From Belnapia mucosa (GTDB lineage Bacteria; Pseudomonadota; Alphaproteobacteria; Acetobacterales; Acetobacteraceae): a stretch of 64,000 nt of DNA. The notes beneath the pieces are model-generated. The model searched no databases, was not told where the DNA came from, and worked only from the letters and a program-made list of their open reading frames with translations. This document shows, piece after piece, positions 24,504 through 33,673 of this stretch (within the stretch, counting starts at the first letter, position 1; each line of letters opens with the position of its first letter). The position numbers were made by a program, and so were the translations under genes. Location of the stretch: the NCBI RefSeq assembly GCF_016775475.1, contig NZ_JAEUXJ010000009.1:62001-126000 (forward strand), in the 5' to 3' direction.

Positions 24504-25199
24504 ATGCCCGTCCGCATGCGCCTTCCCCCTCTTGCCCCGCTCCGGCCGGGTGCCCTCGCCGCCCTGGGCGCCCCGGCCATCGCCATGGGCGCCACCTTCC
24601 TGGCCTTCGGCGCGGCGGTGGCGGCGGCGGGGCGGGGCCTCGGCTGGGCGATGGGCGCCTCCCTGCTGGTCTATGGCATGGCGGGGCAGCTGGTGCTGCT
24701 GCAGGGGGGCGGAGTGGCGCCGGCGGTGCTGGGGGCGACGGTGGCCAATGCGCGCTTCCTGCCCATGGCCATGGCGCTGGCGCCCTGGCTGGGCGGTGGG
24801 GCACGGCGCTGGCTGTCCCTGCCCTTCATCGCCATCACCCCCTGGGCGGCGGCGATGCGGGTGCTGCCGGGCCTGCCGGCACCGGCGCGGCTGCCCTGGT
24901 TCCTCGGCTTCGCCCTGGCCTCCTGGATCGTGGCGGGGCTGGCGACGGCGCTGGGCCATGCGGCGGCGCCGCTGCTCTCGCCCCCGGTGCTGGCGGCGCT
25001 GCTCTTCGCCAACCCGCTCTACTTCGCCCTGCTGCTGGCCGCCGAGCTGCGGCTGCCGGCGCCGCGGCGGGCGATCCTGGCCGGGGTGCTGGCGGCGCCG
25101 GTGGCATTTTGGCTGCCGTCGGCCTGGGGGCTGCTGGGGGCCGGGCTGCTGGGTGGGACACTGGCCTTCCTGGCAGGGCTGCGCCGTGGCCGAGGCTGA
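24504..25199 (+). CDS. azlC: AzlC family branched-chain amino acid exporter subunit
   Basis: 231 aa, about seven hydrophobic segments. GAPAIAMGATFLAFGAAVAAAG and MAGQLVLLQGGGVAPAVLGATVANARFLPM (in pieces: MAGQLVLLQGG, ATVANARFLPMAMALAP) are AzlC-like. With AzlD it exports branched-chain amino acids or analogues such as azaleucine. The ATG at 24504 is preceded by GGCAGG. It overlaps azlD by 14 bp. The 148-bp gap to the divergent RND gene has a GC-rich repeat (GCGCGCGAC-G-GGACGCGCGC region) but no clear promoter. Confidence 0.82.
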   Translation: MPVRMRLPPLAPLRPGALAALGAPAIAMGATFLAFGAAVAAAGRGLGWAMGASLLVYGMAGQLVLLQGGGVAPAVLGATVANARFLPMAMALAPWLGGGARRWLSLPFIAITPWAAAMRVLPGLPAPARLPWFLGFALASWIVAGLATALGHAAAPLLSPPVLAALLFANPLYFALLLAAELRLPAPRRAILAGVLAAPVAFWLPSAWGLLGAGLLGGTLAFLAGLRRGRG

Positions 25200-25509
25200 C
25201 CTCGCCCTGCTGCTGGCCGCGCTGGCGATGCTGCTGCTGCGTGCGCTGGGGCTGCTGGTAGCGGGCGCGCTGCGGCCGGACCATCCGCTGGTGGCCTGGG
25301 CCGCCGCCGTCTCCCAGGCGACGCTCTCGGCCTTCGTGGCACTGGCCGTGCTGGCGCCGGGCGGCGCGGTGGCCGCCATCCCGCTGCCGGCGCGGCTGGC
25401 CGGGCTGGCGGCCGGGCTGCTGGCCGGGGTGGCGCTGCGGCGGGGCTTGCTGGCCTCGCTTGGCCTTGGCCTGCTGGCGCTGATCCTGGCGCGCTGGGCG
25501 CTACAATAG
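25186..25509 (+). CDS. azlD: AzlD family transporter subunit
   Basis: 107 aa with four hydrophobic segments and the central RALGLLVAGALRPDHPLVAWAAAV region typical of AzlD (split here: RALGLLVAGAL, HPLVAWAAAV). The start is GTG at 25186, overlapping the end of azlC by 14 bp, the normal arrangement of this pair. Its 3' end overlaps the convergent DUF1489 gene by 9 bp. Confidence 0.78.
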   Translation: MAEADLALLLAALAMLLLRALGLLVAGALRPDHPLVAWAAAVSQATLSAFVALAVLAPGGAVAAIPLPARLAGLAAGLLAGVALRRGLLASLGLGLLALILARWALQ

Positions 25510-25923
25510 GCCGAGGTTGCGCAGCTCGGCCCGCAGGCGCTCCGGCATCGCCTCCGCCCCCTCGCCCTCGGCGCCGGCCTGGACGTCCGGCGGCGCCGCC
25601 TCCGGCATCAGGTAGCGCCAGCCCTGGAAGGGCTTCACCGGTCGCGCCGCGACCGGCACCAGCTCGGGGTCCAGGACCAGGCCGGCGCAGCGGGTGCCGT
25701 CATCCCATTCCTCCTCGAGGATATCGATGATCCGCTGGCGCACCTGCACGAAGCCAGCGACGACCCAGTAGATCGAGCCGCCGGCCAGGATCTCCGCCCC
25801 GCGCTTCGGCATCATGCGGGTCTGGTGGCGCAGCGGCGGCTCGGCCACCGCCCGCCGGGCCTGGATGGCGCGAAGCTGCCCCACATCCTTGGGGCCGACC
25901 GAAAGCTTGATGAGGTGGAGCAC
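25501..25923 (-). CDS. DUF1489 family protein
   Basis: 140 aa. The text LHLIKLSVGPKDVGQL at the start, then KRGAEILAGGSIYWVVAG, VQVRQRIIDI and RPVKPFQGWRYL, matches DUF1489, a conserved alphaproteobacterial family of unknown function. Normal length. The C-terminal about 30 residues are Glu/Ala-rich. It is convergent with azlD, with overlapping ends. Confidence 0.88.
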   Translation of the reverse strand: MLHLIKLSVGPKDVGQLRAIQARRAVAEPPLRHQTRMMPKRGAEILAGGSIYWVVAGFVQVRQRIIDILEEEWDDGTRCAGLVLDPELVPVAARPVKPFQGWRYLMPEAAPPDVQAGAEGEGAEAMPERLRAELRNLGLL

Positions 25924-25980
25924 GCCCCCGGATGTACCGCGAGCGGACGGCGCCGCAAGGCTTTTCCGCGTTGGGCAATG

Positions 25981-26030
25981 AGGGGGCGCTGCCCCTCAAA
26001 CTCCCCCGCCAAAGGCTGAAGGGCCTTTGG
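25981..26030. repeat. Intergenic paired hairpins (REP-like)
   Basis: Two adjacent hairpins in the 130-bp gap: AGGGG/CCCCT (25981-25996) and CCAAAGGC/GCCTTTGG (26009-26030). Sequences of this style are often repeated in Acetobacteraceae genomes, but only one copy is in this window, so its repeat status is inferred. Confidence 0.4.
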
Positions 26031-26053
26031 AGACCAGGAGTTTCTCTGGCTGC

Positions 26054-27148
26054 TCAGCCGCCGCCGCAGGGCGCCCGCCGCAGGCCGCGTGGCGCCGCCG
26101 CTTCCGGCGCCTGCACCAGGGTCAGCAGGCAGGCGCCATAAAGCATGGTGAAGCGCGGATCGGCCGCACCGCCATGGCCGCGGATCGGCGCCGGCTCCGC
26201 CCCCGCCGGCCAGAGCACGAGCAGCGGCGCCGGACGCGTCGCGGCAGCGTCCTCGACCAGCCCCGCCCGGCGCTCGGGGTCCGGGTCGAAATCATCGCCC
26301 TCGAACAGTGCCACCGCCAGGCGCGGCCCGCGCGCCGGCAGCCCGGCCAGCAGCCGGCGGAAATCATCGATCCCGGCGAGGAGGTTGTTGGCCCGGCTCG
26401 CCTCGCCATGCGCCGCCGGGGCGGTGGCGATCACCGCCTCCACCAGCTCGGGCCGGGCGCTGGCCGCCATGATGGCCTGCCAGCCGCCCCGCGACTGGCC
26501 GGCAAGCACGATCCGCCGGTAGCCCGCGGCCCGCACCGCAGCCAGCCCCTCGGTCAGCCGCGGCAGGCTGGTATAGAGCGCATCATCCCCCGGATGGCGG
26601 TCGAAGCGCAGCACATCCCAGCCGGCATCGTTCAGGATGGCGGTGAAGCCCGGGGCGGCGCTGCCGCGCAGATCCCGCGCCGGCCCGGCATAGCCATGCG
26701 CCCAGATCACCACGCCCTGCGCCGCGGCCGGCCCACGGCGCAGCATCAGGGGTGCCGAGCGGAAGGGGCCAAGCCGGCCCTCGGCCAGCGGCACGGCGGG
26801 CCCATCCGCCAGCCGCGCATCGCGGGCCAAGATGCGGCATTCCGCCTGCACCGGGCCGAGCGAGCGGCGGCAGCGCTCCAGCGCCATCGCCTCGGCCGCC
26901 TCCGCTGTCGGCGCGCCGCCGGCATAGCCCCAGGCAGACCGGCCGGAGGGCTCCCGCGCCAGGGCGAAGGCCGCATGCGGCACCAGGCCGCGATAAGCGA
27001 GAGTGTAGCTGGCCGCCAGCAGGGCGGAGGGCGGCGCGGTGCCCAGCGCCTCCAGCGAGAAGACGGCGCGATAGGCCTCCGGCACGGTCTGGGCGGCCGA
27101 TGGCCGTACCAGGCCGAGAAGCAGGAACGGCAGCAGGAAAAAGCGCAT
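26054..27148 (-). CDS. Secreted alpha/beta hydrolase (dienelactone hydrolase-like)
   Basis: 364 aa. A signal peptide (MRFFLLPFLLLGLVRPSAAQ) precedes a 110-residue region with paired cysteines, then an alpha/beta-hydrolase domain. The nucleophile elbow is GQSRGGW near residue 217, VVIWAHGYAG near 145 is the oxyanion strand, and the likely acid and histidine are EGDDFD and IRGHGG further on. The substrate is unknown. The ATG at 27148 was chosen for the signal peptide. It is divergent from leuS over 147 bp. Confidence 0.75.
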   Translation of the reverse strand: MRFFLLPFLLLGLVRPSAAQTVPEAYRAVFSLEALGTAPPSALLAASYTLAYRGLVPHAAFALAREPSGRSAWGYAGGAPTAEAAEAMALERCRRSLGPVQAECRILARDARLADGPAVPLAEGRLGPFRSAPLMLRRGPAAAQGVVIWAHGYAGPARDLRGSAAPGFTAILNDAGWDVLRFDRHPGDDALYTSLPRLTEGLAAVRAAGYRRIVLAGQSRGGWQAIMAASARPELVEAVIATAPAAHGEASRANNLLAGIDDFRRLLAGLPARGPRLAVALFEGDDFDPDPERRAGLVEDAAATRPAPLLVLWPAGAEPAPIRGHGGAADPRFTMLYGACLLTLVQAPEAAAPRGLRRAPCGGG

Positions 27149-27295
27149 CGACGGTCCGGGCGAGAAGACGGCGGGAGTCTGCGCCGGCCGTGCCGGTCCG
27201 GCAACAGAGGCGCGAGGCGCACCACATTGTCCCAAGGACTTCCCTCAGGCCGGGGCTCGGCTTATTCCCATCTGCCAGTCAGGTCACCGGTTCCC

Positions 27296-29887
27296 ATGAG
27301 CGACGCCACCACCGCCACCCGTCCCGAAACCCGTTACGACTTCGCCGCCGCCGAGCCGCGCTGGCAGGAGGAGTGGAACCGCCGCGGCTGCTTCGCCGTG
27401 CCGGATGTGCCGGATGGCAGCAAGCCGAAATATTATGTTTTGGAAATGTTCCCCTATCCCAGCGGGAAGATCCATATGGGGCACGTGCGCAACTACACGC
27501 TCGGCGATGTGGTCGCGCGCTACAAGCGGGCGCGCGGGCATCAGGTGATGCATCCCATGGGCTGGGATGCCTTCGGCCTGCCGGCCGAGAATGCAGCGCG
27601 GGAGCGCGGCATCCATCCCGGCCAATGGACCTACGACAACATCGCCAATATGCGCGCCGAGCTGAAGCGCATGGGCCTCTCGCTCGACTGGTCGCGCGAA
27701 TTCGCCACCTGCGATGTCGAATACTACGGCAAACAGCAGGCGCTCTTCCTCGACTTCTGGAAGGCCGGGCTGGTCGAGCGGAAGGAGTCCTGGGTCAACT
27801 GGGACCCAGTGGACGGCACGGTCCTGGCCAATGAGCAGGTGATCGACGGCCGCGGCTGGCGCAGCGGCGCGCTGGTCGAGAAGAAGCAGCTCAGCCAGTG
27901 GTTCTTCAGCATCACCAAATTTGCGCCGGAGCTGTTGGAGGCGCTGGGCTCGCTCGACCGCTGGCCGGAGCGGGTGAAGCTGATGCAGGCCAATTGGATC
28001 GGCCGCAGCGAGGGCGCCCGGGTGCGCTTCCGCCTGGCCGAGCCGGTCGGCGAAACCTCGGAGGTCGAGGTCTTCACCACCCGCCCCGACACGCTGTTCG
28101 GCATGAGCTTCCTCGCGGTGGCCGCCGAGCATCCGCTGGCGGCCGCCGCTGCGGCGGCCAATCCGACGGCGGCGGAATTCATCGCCGAATGCCGCCGCAT
28201 GGGCACCAGCGAGGCGGCGATCGAGCAGGCGGAGAAGCGCGGCTTCGATACCGGCTTCCGGGTCGCGCATCCCTTCCTGGAGGGCGTCACCTTCCCGGTC
28301 TGGATCGCCAATTTCGTGCTGATGGAATACGGCACCGGCGCGATCTTCGGCTGCCCTGGCCATGACGAGCGTGACTTCGACTTCGCCACGAAATACGGCC
28401 TGGGCATCACCCCGGTGGTGCGGCCCGCCAGCGGCGCCGAGGTGGCCCTGCCCTTCACCGATGAAGGCGTGGCGGTGAATTCCGGCTTCCTCGATGGGTT
28501 GCCGACGGCCGAGGCCAAGCGCGGCGCCATCGACCGGCTGGAAGCGATCGGCGCCGGCACCGGCGTGGTGAACTGGCGCCTGCGCGACTGGGGCGTCTCC
28601 CGCCAGCGCTACTGGGGCTGCCCCATCCCGGTGATCCATTGCGAGGCCTGCGGCGTGGTGCCGGTGCCGGCCGAGCAGCTGCCGGTGACGCTACCGGATG
28701 ACGTGGACTTCTCCCGCCCCGGCAATCCGCTGGATCACCATCCGAGCTGGAAGCATGTCGATTGCCCGGCCTGCGGCAAGCCGGCCCGGCGCGAGACCGA
28801 CACCTTCGACACCTTCGTCGACAGCAGTTGGTATTTCGCCCGCTTCTGCTCGCCGCGGGCGGCCGAGCCCACCACCCGCGCCGCGGTCGATGCCTGGCTG
28901 CCGGTGGACCAGTATATCGGCGGCATCGAGCATGCGATCCTGCACCTGCTCTACAGCCGCTTCTTCACCCGCGGCATGCGGGAGACGGGGCATGTGGCGC
29001 TGGCCGAGCCCTTCGCCGGCCTCTTCACCCAGGGCATGGTGACGCATGAGAGCTACCGCAGCGCCGAGGGGCGCTGGCTCTACCCGGAGGAGGTGGAGTT
29101 CACCGCCACGAATGACGGCGCGCGGCTGGCGCATCTGAAGACGGACCGCAGCCCGGTGACGATCGGCCGCGTCGAGGCGATGTCGAAGTCGAAGCGCAAC
29201 ACGGTCGATCCGGGCGCCATCATCGGCCGCTACGGCGCCGATACCGCACGCTGGTTCATCCTGAGCGACAACCCGCCCGAGCGGGACATGGAATGGACCG
29301 AGAGCGGCGTCGCCGGCGCCTATCGCTTCACCCAGCGGCTCTATCGGCTGGTGGCGACGGCGCTGCCGGAGTTGCCGCCGCCGGGTGCTCCACAGGATGG
29401 GCAGGGGCGCAAGCTGCGCCAGGCGACGCACCGGACCATCGCCGGTGTGACCGAGGCGCTGGAGGAGTTCGGCTTCAACGTCGCCGTCGCCCGCATCCAT
29501 GAATTCGCCAATGCCATCACCGAGGCCGGCGAGGCCGGCGGCCCGGCGCGGCGCGAGGCGCTGGAGGCGCTGGCGCGTCTGGCCAGCCCGATGATGCCGC
29601 ACTTGGCCGAGGAGCTCTGGTCCCTGCTGCGGCCCGGCGAGGATGAGCTCGTCGCCAATTTCCCTTGGCCAGAGGCGGACCCGGCCCTGCTGAAGGCGGA
29701 GACGCTGACCCTCGCGGTGCAGGTCCTCGGCAAATTACGCGGCACGATCGAGGTGCCAGCCGATGCCGATGAGGCTACCATCTTTGCCCAGGCGGAGGCC
29801 GAGGAGAATGTTCAGCGGTCCATCGCCGGTCGCCCCATCCGGAAGCGCATCCATGTCCCGGGACGTGTCGTCAATTTCGTGGTCTAG
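27296..29887 (+). CDS. leuS: Leucyl-tRNA synthetase
   Basis: 863 aa class I synthetase. HMGH (within PYPSGKIHMGHVRNY, about residues 55-69) is the HIGH motif, and AMSKSKRNTVDPG (about 625-637) is the KMSKS loop. The editing domain (about 220-420) carries TTRPDTLFGMSFLAVAAEHPL and the conserved Asp in GCPGHDERDFDFA. The C-terminal anticodon-binding part ends RIHVPGRVVNFVV. It overlaps lptE by 35 bp, and leuS-lptE-holA is a common alphaproteobacterial operon. Confidence 0.97.
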   Translation: MSDATTATRPETRYDFAAAEPRWQEEWNRRGCFAVPDVPDGSKPKYYVLEMFPYPSGKIHMGHVRNYTLGDVVARYKRARGHQVMHPMGWDAFGLPAENAARERGIHPGQWTYDNIANMRAELKRMGLSLDWSREFATCDVEYYGKQQALFLDFWKAGLVERKESWVNWDPVDGTVLANEQVIDGRGWRSGALVEKKQLSQWFFSITKFAPELLEALGSLDRWPERVKLMQANWIGRSEGARVRFRLAEPVGETSEVEVFTTRPDTLFGMSFLAVAAEHPLAAAAAAANPTAAEFIAECRRMGTSEAAIEQAEKRGFDTGFRVAHPFLEGVTFPVWIANFVLMEYGTGAIFGCPGHDERDFDFATKYGLGITPVVRPASGAEVALPFTDEGVAVNSGFLDGLPTAEAKRGAIDRLEAIGAGTGVVNWRLRDWGVSRQRYWGCPIPVIHCEACGVVPVPAEQLPVTLPDDVDFSRPGNPLDHHPSWKHVDCPACGKPARRETDTFDTFVDSSWYFARFCSPRAAEPTTRAAVDAWLPVDQYIGGIEHAILHLLYSRFFTRGMRETGHVALAEPFAGLFTQGMVTHESYRSAEGRWLYPEEVEFTATNDGARLAHLKTDRSPVTIGRVEAMSKSKRNTVDPGAIIGRYGADTARWFILSDNPPERDMEWTESGVAGAYRFTQRLYRLVATALPELPPPGAPQDGQGRKLRQATHRTIAGVTEALEEFGFNVAVARIHEFANAITEAGEAGGPARREALEALARLASPMMPHLAEELWSLLRPGEDELVANFPWPEADPALLKAETLTLAVQVLGKLRGTIEVPADADEATIFAQAEAEENVQRSIAGRPIRKRIHVPGRVVNFVV

Positions 29888-30416
29888 GCGCGGGCTGCTC
29901 GGCGGGTTGCTGGGCCTCGCGGGTTGCGGCTTCCGGCCGCTCTACGGGCCGATCGACACCGCGGATGGTCGGGACGAGGATGTCCGGACCGAGCTGGCTG
30001 CGGTACGGGTCGGGCCGACCTATGACCGGACGGGCCAGCTGCTGCGCCGCAGCCTGCAACGGAAGCTGGAGGACAGCCTGCCCGGGACGCCGGCCCGCTA
30101 CCTTCTGGATGTCGGGGTCAATCTGGGTGCCGAGGTGCTTGGCTACCGGCGCGACGGCACACCCACACGGGTGCGCTACACCCTCAACGGCAGCTGGAAT
30201 CTGGCGACGCTCTCGACCCCGCCGGAGCGCATTGCAGCCTCGGCCATCCCTTACCGTGCCCTCGACTCTTTCAACGTCCCCGACCTGCAATTCTTCTCCG
30301 CCGATTCCGCCCGCGACGCGGCGCTGGACCGGCTGATGGAGCAGCTGTCGGAGGAGGTCAGCCGGCAGGTGGCGATGGCGCTGCGGCGGCGGCGGGAGAG
30401 CCGGGCCACCGGCTGA
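29853..30416 (+). CDS. lptE: LPS assembly lipoprotein LptE
   Basis: 187 aa. The signal region MSRDVSSISWSRRGLLGG leads to the lipobox LAGC (C25) and then GFRPLYG, the LptE hallmark. The SRR-G-L-L sequence gives the signal a Tat-like look. LptE plugs and assists LptD in placing LPS in the outer membrane. The start at 29853 lies inside the end of leuS (35-bp overlap). Its TGA shares one base with the holA ATG. Confidence 0.88.
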   Translation: MSRDVSSISWSRRGLLGGLLGLAGCGFRPLYGPIDTADGRDEDVRTELAAVRVGPTYDRTGQLLRRSLQRKLEDSLPGTPARYLLDVGVNLGAEVLGYRRDGTPTRVRYTLNGSWNLATLSTPPERIAASAIPYRALDSFNVPDLQFFSADSARDAALDRLMEQLSEEVSRQVAMALRRRRESRATG

Positions 30417-31435
30417 TGGCCAAGCTCGAGCCACGACGGATCGGCGCCTTCCTGGCCGATCCCGGCGAGTGCCGCCTGGTTCTGCTGCATGGCGATGACC
30501 CCGGCCTGATCCGCGAACGGGCGGAAGCGCTGGTCCGCAGCGTCGCCGCCGGCGATGCGCTGCGGCTGGTGGAACTCGGCCGGGATGCCTTGCGCAATGC
30601 CGGAACCCTGGCGGCCGAGGCCGCGAGCTCACCGCTGACGGGCGGGCGCTGCCTGGTGCGGGTGCGCGATATCGGCGACGGTGCGGCGCCCCTGGCAGCC
30701 GCGAAGGCGGCCCTGGCGGGGCCTGGGCCTGGGGTGGTGGTGATGGAGGCGCCCGAGCTGCGGACGGCCTCCGCCCTGTTCAAGGCGGTGGAGGGCTCGC
30801 CCCAGGGAGCAGTGATCGCCTGCTACCGCGAGCGTGGCGCGGAGCTGGCCAACTCCATCGGCCGCATCCTGCAGGAACTCGGCGTGACGGCGGAGCCGGC
30901 CGCGGTGGAATGGTTGGCGCAGCGGCTGGGCGAGGACCGGATGCTGCTGCGTCGGGAGTTGGAGAAGCTGGCTCTCTTCGTCGGCGCCGGCGGCCGGGTG
31001 ACACCGGAGGCAGCGCTCGCCTGCGTGGCCGAGGGATCGGCGCTCGACCTGGAGGAAGCCCTGATGGCGGCGCTGGCCGGCGAGGTCGGCGCGGCAGATG
31101 CGGCGTTGGCAACCGCCTTCGCCGAGGGCGCCCATGCCGTCCAGGTGGTCCGGGCGGCGCTGCGGCATGTCCAGCGGCTGCATCTGGCTGCCCTGGCCGT
31201 GGCCGGCGGCGCAGCGCCCTCAGCCGCGGTCGAGGCTCTGCGTCCACCGGTCTTCTTCCGCCACAAGCCGACCTTCGAACGTGCGCTGCGCCTATGGCGC
31301 GCCGAGGCGCTGGAGGCGGCTGGGACGGCGCTGCTGGAGGCCGAGCGGCGGACGAAGACCACCGGCATCCCAGCCGATATCGTGGCGCGCAACGCGGTTT
31401 CGGGCCTCGCCCGGCAGGCGGCGGCCCGGCGCTGA
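30416..31435 (+). CDS. holA: DNA polymerase III subunit delta
   Basis: 339 aa, the clamp-loader wrench that opens the beta clamp. N-terminal RIGAFLADPGECRLVLLHGDDPGLIRERAEAL (RIGAFL...LHGDDPGLIRERA) and mid-region LAQRLGEDRMLLRRELEKLALF are characteristic. The length is normal. It is coupled to lptE by a 1-bp TGATG overlap. It is convergent with parB; both stops together form the palindrome TGATCA (31433-31438). Confidence 0.92.
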   Translation: MAKLEPRRIGAFLADPGECRLVLLHGDDPGLIRERAEALVRSVAAGDALRLVELGRDALRNAGTLAAEAASSPLTGGRCLVRVRDIGDGAAPLAAAKAALAGPGPGVVVMEAPELRTASALFKAVEGSPQGAVIACYRERGAELANSIGRILQELGVTAEPAAVEWLAQRLGEDRMLLRRELEKLALFVGAGGRVTPEAALACVAEGSALDLEEALMAALAGEVGAADAALATAFAEGAHAVQVVRAALRHVQRLHLAALAVAGGAAPSAAVEALRPPVFFRHKPTFERALRLWRAEALEAAGTALLEAERRTKTTGIPADIVARNAVSGLARQAAARR

Positions 31436-32281
31436 TCAGCTGCCCTGGAGCAGCCGGATCACCCCATCGAGTTGGTCGAGATCGCGGTAGCTGATGGTGA
31501 TCTGGCCGCCGCGGCCGCCATTGCGGATGGCGACCCGCAGCCCCAGCCGTTCCGAGAGCTGACGTTCGAGCGCCATCACCTCCGGCTCCGTCCGGGCCGG
31601 ACGGCCGGCTGGATCCCGCGGCTTGGCGGCGGCCATGGCCTCCGCCTGGCGCACATTCAGGCCGCGATCCACGATCTGCAGGGCGAGGCCGATCGGGTCC
31701 GGCGCCGTCAGCAGGGCCCGGGCATGGCCGGCCGTGAGCGCGCCATCCCGCAGCAGCTCCCTCACCCGATCCGGCAGGCCGAGCAGGCGAAGGGTATTGG
31801 CGACATGGCTGCGGCTCTTGCCGACAGCCTGGCCGAGCTTGTCCTGGGTCAGGCCGAATTCGTCGAGCAGGCGGCGATAGCCCTCCGCCTCCTCCAGCGC
31901 GTTCAGATCCTGGCGCTGGAGGTTCTCGACCAAGCCGGCGGCCATGGCTTCGCGGTCCCCGAGGTCGCGGATGACGACCGGCACCTCATGCAGGGGGATG
32001 AGTTGCGCCGCCCGCCATCGGCGCTCACCGCCGATGATCTGGAAGGTGCCGGCATGATTGGGCTTCTCCCGCACGAGGATCGGCTGGAGCACGCCATGTT
32101 CGCGGATGCTGTCGGCCAGTTCCTGCAGGGCGCTATGGTCCATCGGACCACGCGGCTGGAAGGGGCCGGGCTCCAGCGCCTCGATCGGTAGGGTGCGGAG
32201 GGCTTCGCCGGAGGCCGGACCCTCGGCCGGTGCATCGCCGAGCAGGGCCGAGAGGCCGCGGCCGAGACGCGGTGCCTTCAT
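31436..32281 (-). CDS. parB: Chromosome partitioning protein ParB
   Basis: 281 aa. It begins MKAPRLGRGLSALLGD. An N-terminal CTP-binding domain has PFQPRGPMDH (usually PxQPR), LQPILVRE and GERRWRAAQL. ENLQRQDLNALEEAEGYRRL (ENLQRQDLN...EGYRRL) and the HTH KLGQAVGKSRSHVANTLRLLGLP (KLGQAVGKSRSHVANTLRLL) follow. The C-terminal dimerisation segment is present. ParB loads at parS and slides as a CTP-gated clamp. The ATG overlaps the parA stop by 4 bp. Confidence 0.96.
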   Translation of the reverse strand: MKAPRLGRGLSALLGDAPAEGPASGEALRTLPIEALEPGPFQPRGPMDHSALQELADSIREHGVLQPILVREKPNHAGTFQIIGGERRWRAAQLIPLHEVPVVIRDLGDREAMAAGLVENLQRQDLNALEEAEGYRRLLDEFGLTQDKLGQAVGKSRSHVANTLRLLGLPDRVRELLRDGALTAGHARALLTAPDPIGLALQIVDRGLNVRQAEAMAAAKPRDPAGRPARTEPEVMALERQLSERLGLRVAIRNGGRGGQITISYRDLDQLDGVIRLLQGS

Positions 32282-33081
32282 GACCGGCGAGCCTTTTCGC
32301 GCTGACGGAATTCGGCGGCGAGCGCCGCATAGGCAACGGCCCCTGGCGAGCGCGGGTCATAGAGGCTAACCGGCAGACCATGGGAGGGCGCTTCGCTGAG
32401 GCGGATATTCCGCGGGATCACGGTCTCGAACACCTTATCCTTGAAGAAGCCCCGCACATCCTGCGCCACCAGTTCCGAAAGGTTGTTGCGGCGGTCGTAC
32501 ATGGTCAGCACGATGCCTTCCAAGGCAAGGCCGGGATTGATGAAGCGGCGCACACGCTCGATGGTCTTGGTGATCTGGCTGACGCCTTCCAGCGCAAAGA
32601 ACTCGGTCTGGAGCGGGACCAGCACGCCATCCGCCGCGGCGAGCGCGTTCAGGGTGAGCAGGCCGAGCGAAGGCGGACAGTCGAGGAAGACATAGTCGCA
32701 AGGCGGCATGCCCTCGCCGGCCAGGATATGGCGCAGCCGCTTCTCCCGGTCATCGAGCCCGACCAGCTCGACCTCCGCCCCGGCTAGGTCACCATCGGCG
32801 GGGACCAGGGTGAGGTTCGGCACGGGTGTCGGGCGGAGGACATCGGCGAGCGGCCGATCCTCGACCATCAGCGCATAGGTGCCGGCGCCGCGGGCCGTGC
32901 GCTCCACCCCGAGGCCGGTGGAGGCATTGCCCTGCGGGTCCAGGTCGAACAGCAGGACCCGGCTTTCGGCAGCGATGGCAGTGGCCAGGTTGATGGCGGT
33001 CGTGGTCTTGCCGACGCCACCCTTCTGGTTGGCAAAGGCGATGACGCGCGGCTTGGCGCGGTCAGGCTTGGGCGCTGACAG
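32278..33081 (-). CDS. parA: Chromosome partitioning ATPase ParA, probable CTG start
   Basis: 267 aa from a CTG at 33081, giving (M)SAPKPDRAKPRVIAFANQ followed by the deviant Walker A KGGVGKTT. DLDPQGNASTGLG and DYVFLDCPPSLGLLT are the other ATPase motifs. No ATG, GTG or TTG exists between the in-frame TGA (at about 33096-33098) and Walker A; the first canonical start (GTG at 32907) would remove the nucleotide-binding site. CTG, or the preceding ATC at 33084, is therefore the likely start. It overlaps the rsmG end by 20 bp, so translation may be coupled. ParA segregates ParB-parS complexes. Confidence 0.9.
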   Translation of the reverse strand: MSAPKPDRAKPRVIAFANQKGGVGKTTTAINLATAIAAESRVLLFDLDPQGNASTGLGVERTARGAGTYALMVEDRPLADVLRPTPVPNLTLVPADGDLAGAEVELVGLDDREKRLRHILAGEGMPPCDYVFLDCPPSLGLLTLNALAAADGVLVPLQTEFFALEGVSQITKTIERVRRFINPGLALEGIVLTMYDRRNNLSELVAQDVRGFFKDKVFETVIPRNIRLSEAPSHGLPVSLYDPRSPGAVAYAALAAEFRQREKARRS

Positions 33082-33673
33082 GATGAATCTCGCTCAGCCG
33101 GAAGATGGTGGAATGGGGATCGGTGCTGCTGGTGAAGCGCTCGATCTGCATTGTCCAGTGCGGGGAGGCTGCCGTCAATTCTTGCTCGGCGGTTCGACCC
33201 TTCGGAAACAGCGCAATGCCGCCCGGACGCAACAGGCGATGCGCGTGGGGCAGAAGATCAGCCAAGGGTGCGAGGGCACGCGCCGTCACGATGGCGGCGC
33301 CGAGCGAGGGCGCTGCCTCGATCCGCAAGGCGTGGATGGTAACCCGGTCGAGGCCAAGCAGCCGCGCTGCTTCGCGGAGGAAGGCGCATTTCCGCTGATC
33401 CGATTCGATGAGATGGACCTCCCGCCCCGTCAGCACGGCCAGGACCAAGCCAGGAAAGCCGGCACCGGAGCCGAGATCGACAATCGGCTCCCCCTTCGGC
33501 AGCAACGGTGCCAGTTGGGCCGAATCCAGGATGTGGCGTTGCCAGAGCAGTTCCGGCTCGGCTTTGGCGACGAGGTTGATTCGCTGATTCCAGCGTATTA
33601 GCAGCGCGAGGTAGTCACGTAGCTTGGCCTCTGTTTCACGTGGAACCTCCGGGATCGGCACCAGGTGTTTCAC
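33062..33673 (-). CDS. rsmG: 16S rRNA (guanine527-N7)-methyltransferase RsmG
   Basis: 203 aa. The SAM-binding motif is VDLGSGAGFPGLVLAV (about residues 65-80), with W28-N29-Q30-R31-I32-N33-L34 and RHILDSAQL upstream. The start is GTG, overlapping the mnmG TGA (GTGA). Two parS-like sites lie in its first 45 bp or so. The mnmG-rsmG-parA-parB order is the classical origin-proximal arrangement. Confidence 0.95.
   Translation of the reverse strand: MKHLVPIPEVPRETEAKLRDYLALLIRWNQRINLVAKAEPELLWQRHILDSAQLAPLLPKGEPIVDLGSGAGFPGLVLAVLTGREVHLIESDQRKCAFLREAARLLGLDRVTIHALRIEAAPSLGAAIVTARALAPLADLLPHAHRLLRPGGIALFPKGRTAEQELTAASPHWTMQIERFTSSTDPHSTIFRLSEIHPVSAQA
33632..33647. promoter_or_regulatory. parS-like ParB binding site 1
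   Basis: TGTTTCACGTGGAACC matches the bacterial parS consensus TGTTTCACGTGAAACA at 14 of 16 positions. It is inside the 5' part of rsmG, 0.6 kb from parA. Confidence 0.85.

Noticed and set aside
32278..32907. parA starting at the GTG at 32907
   Set aside because: It would delete the Walker A motif; the upstream frame encodes a normal ParA N-terminus without a stop.
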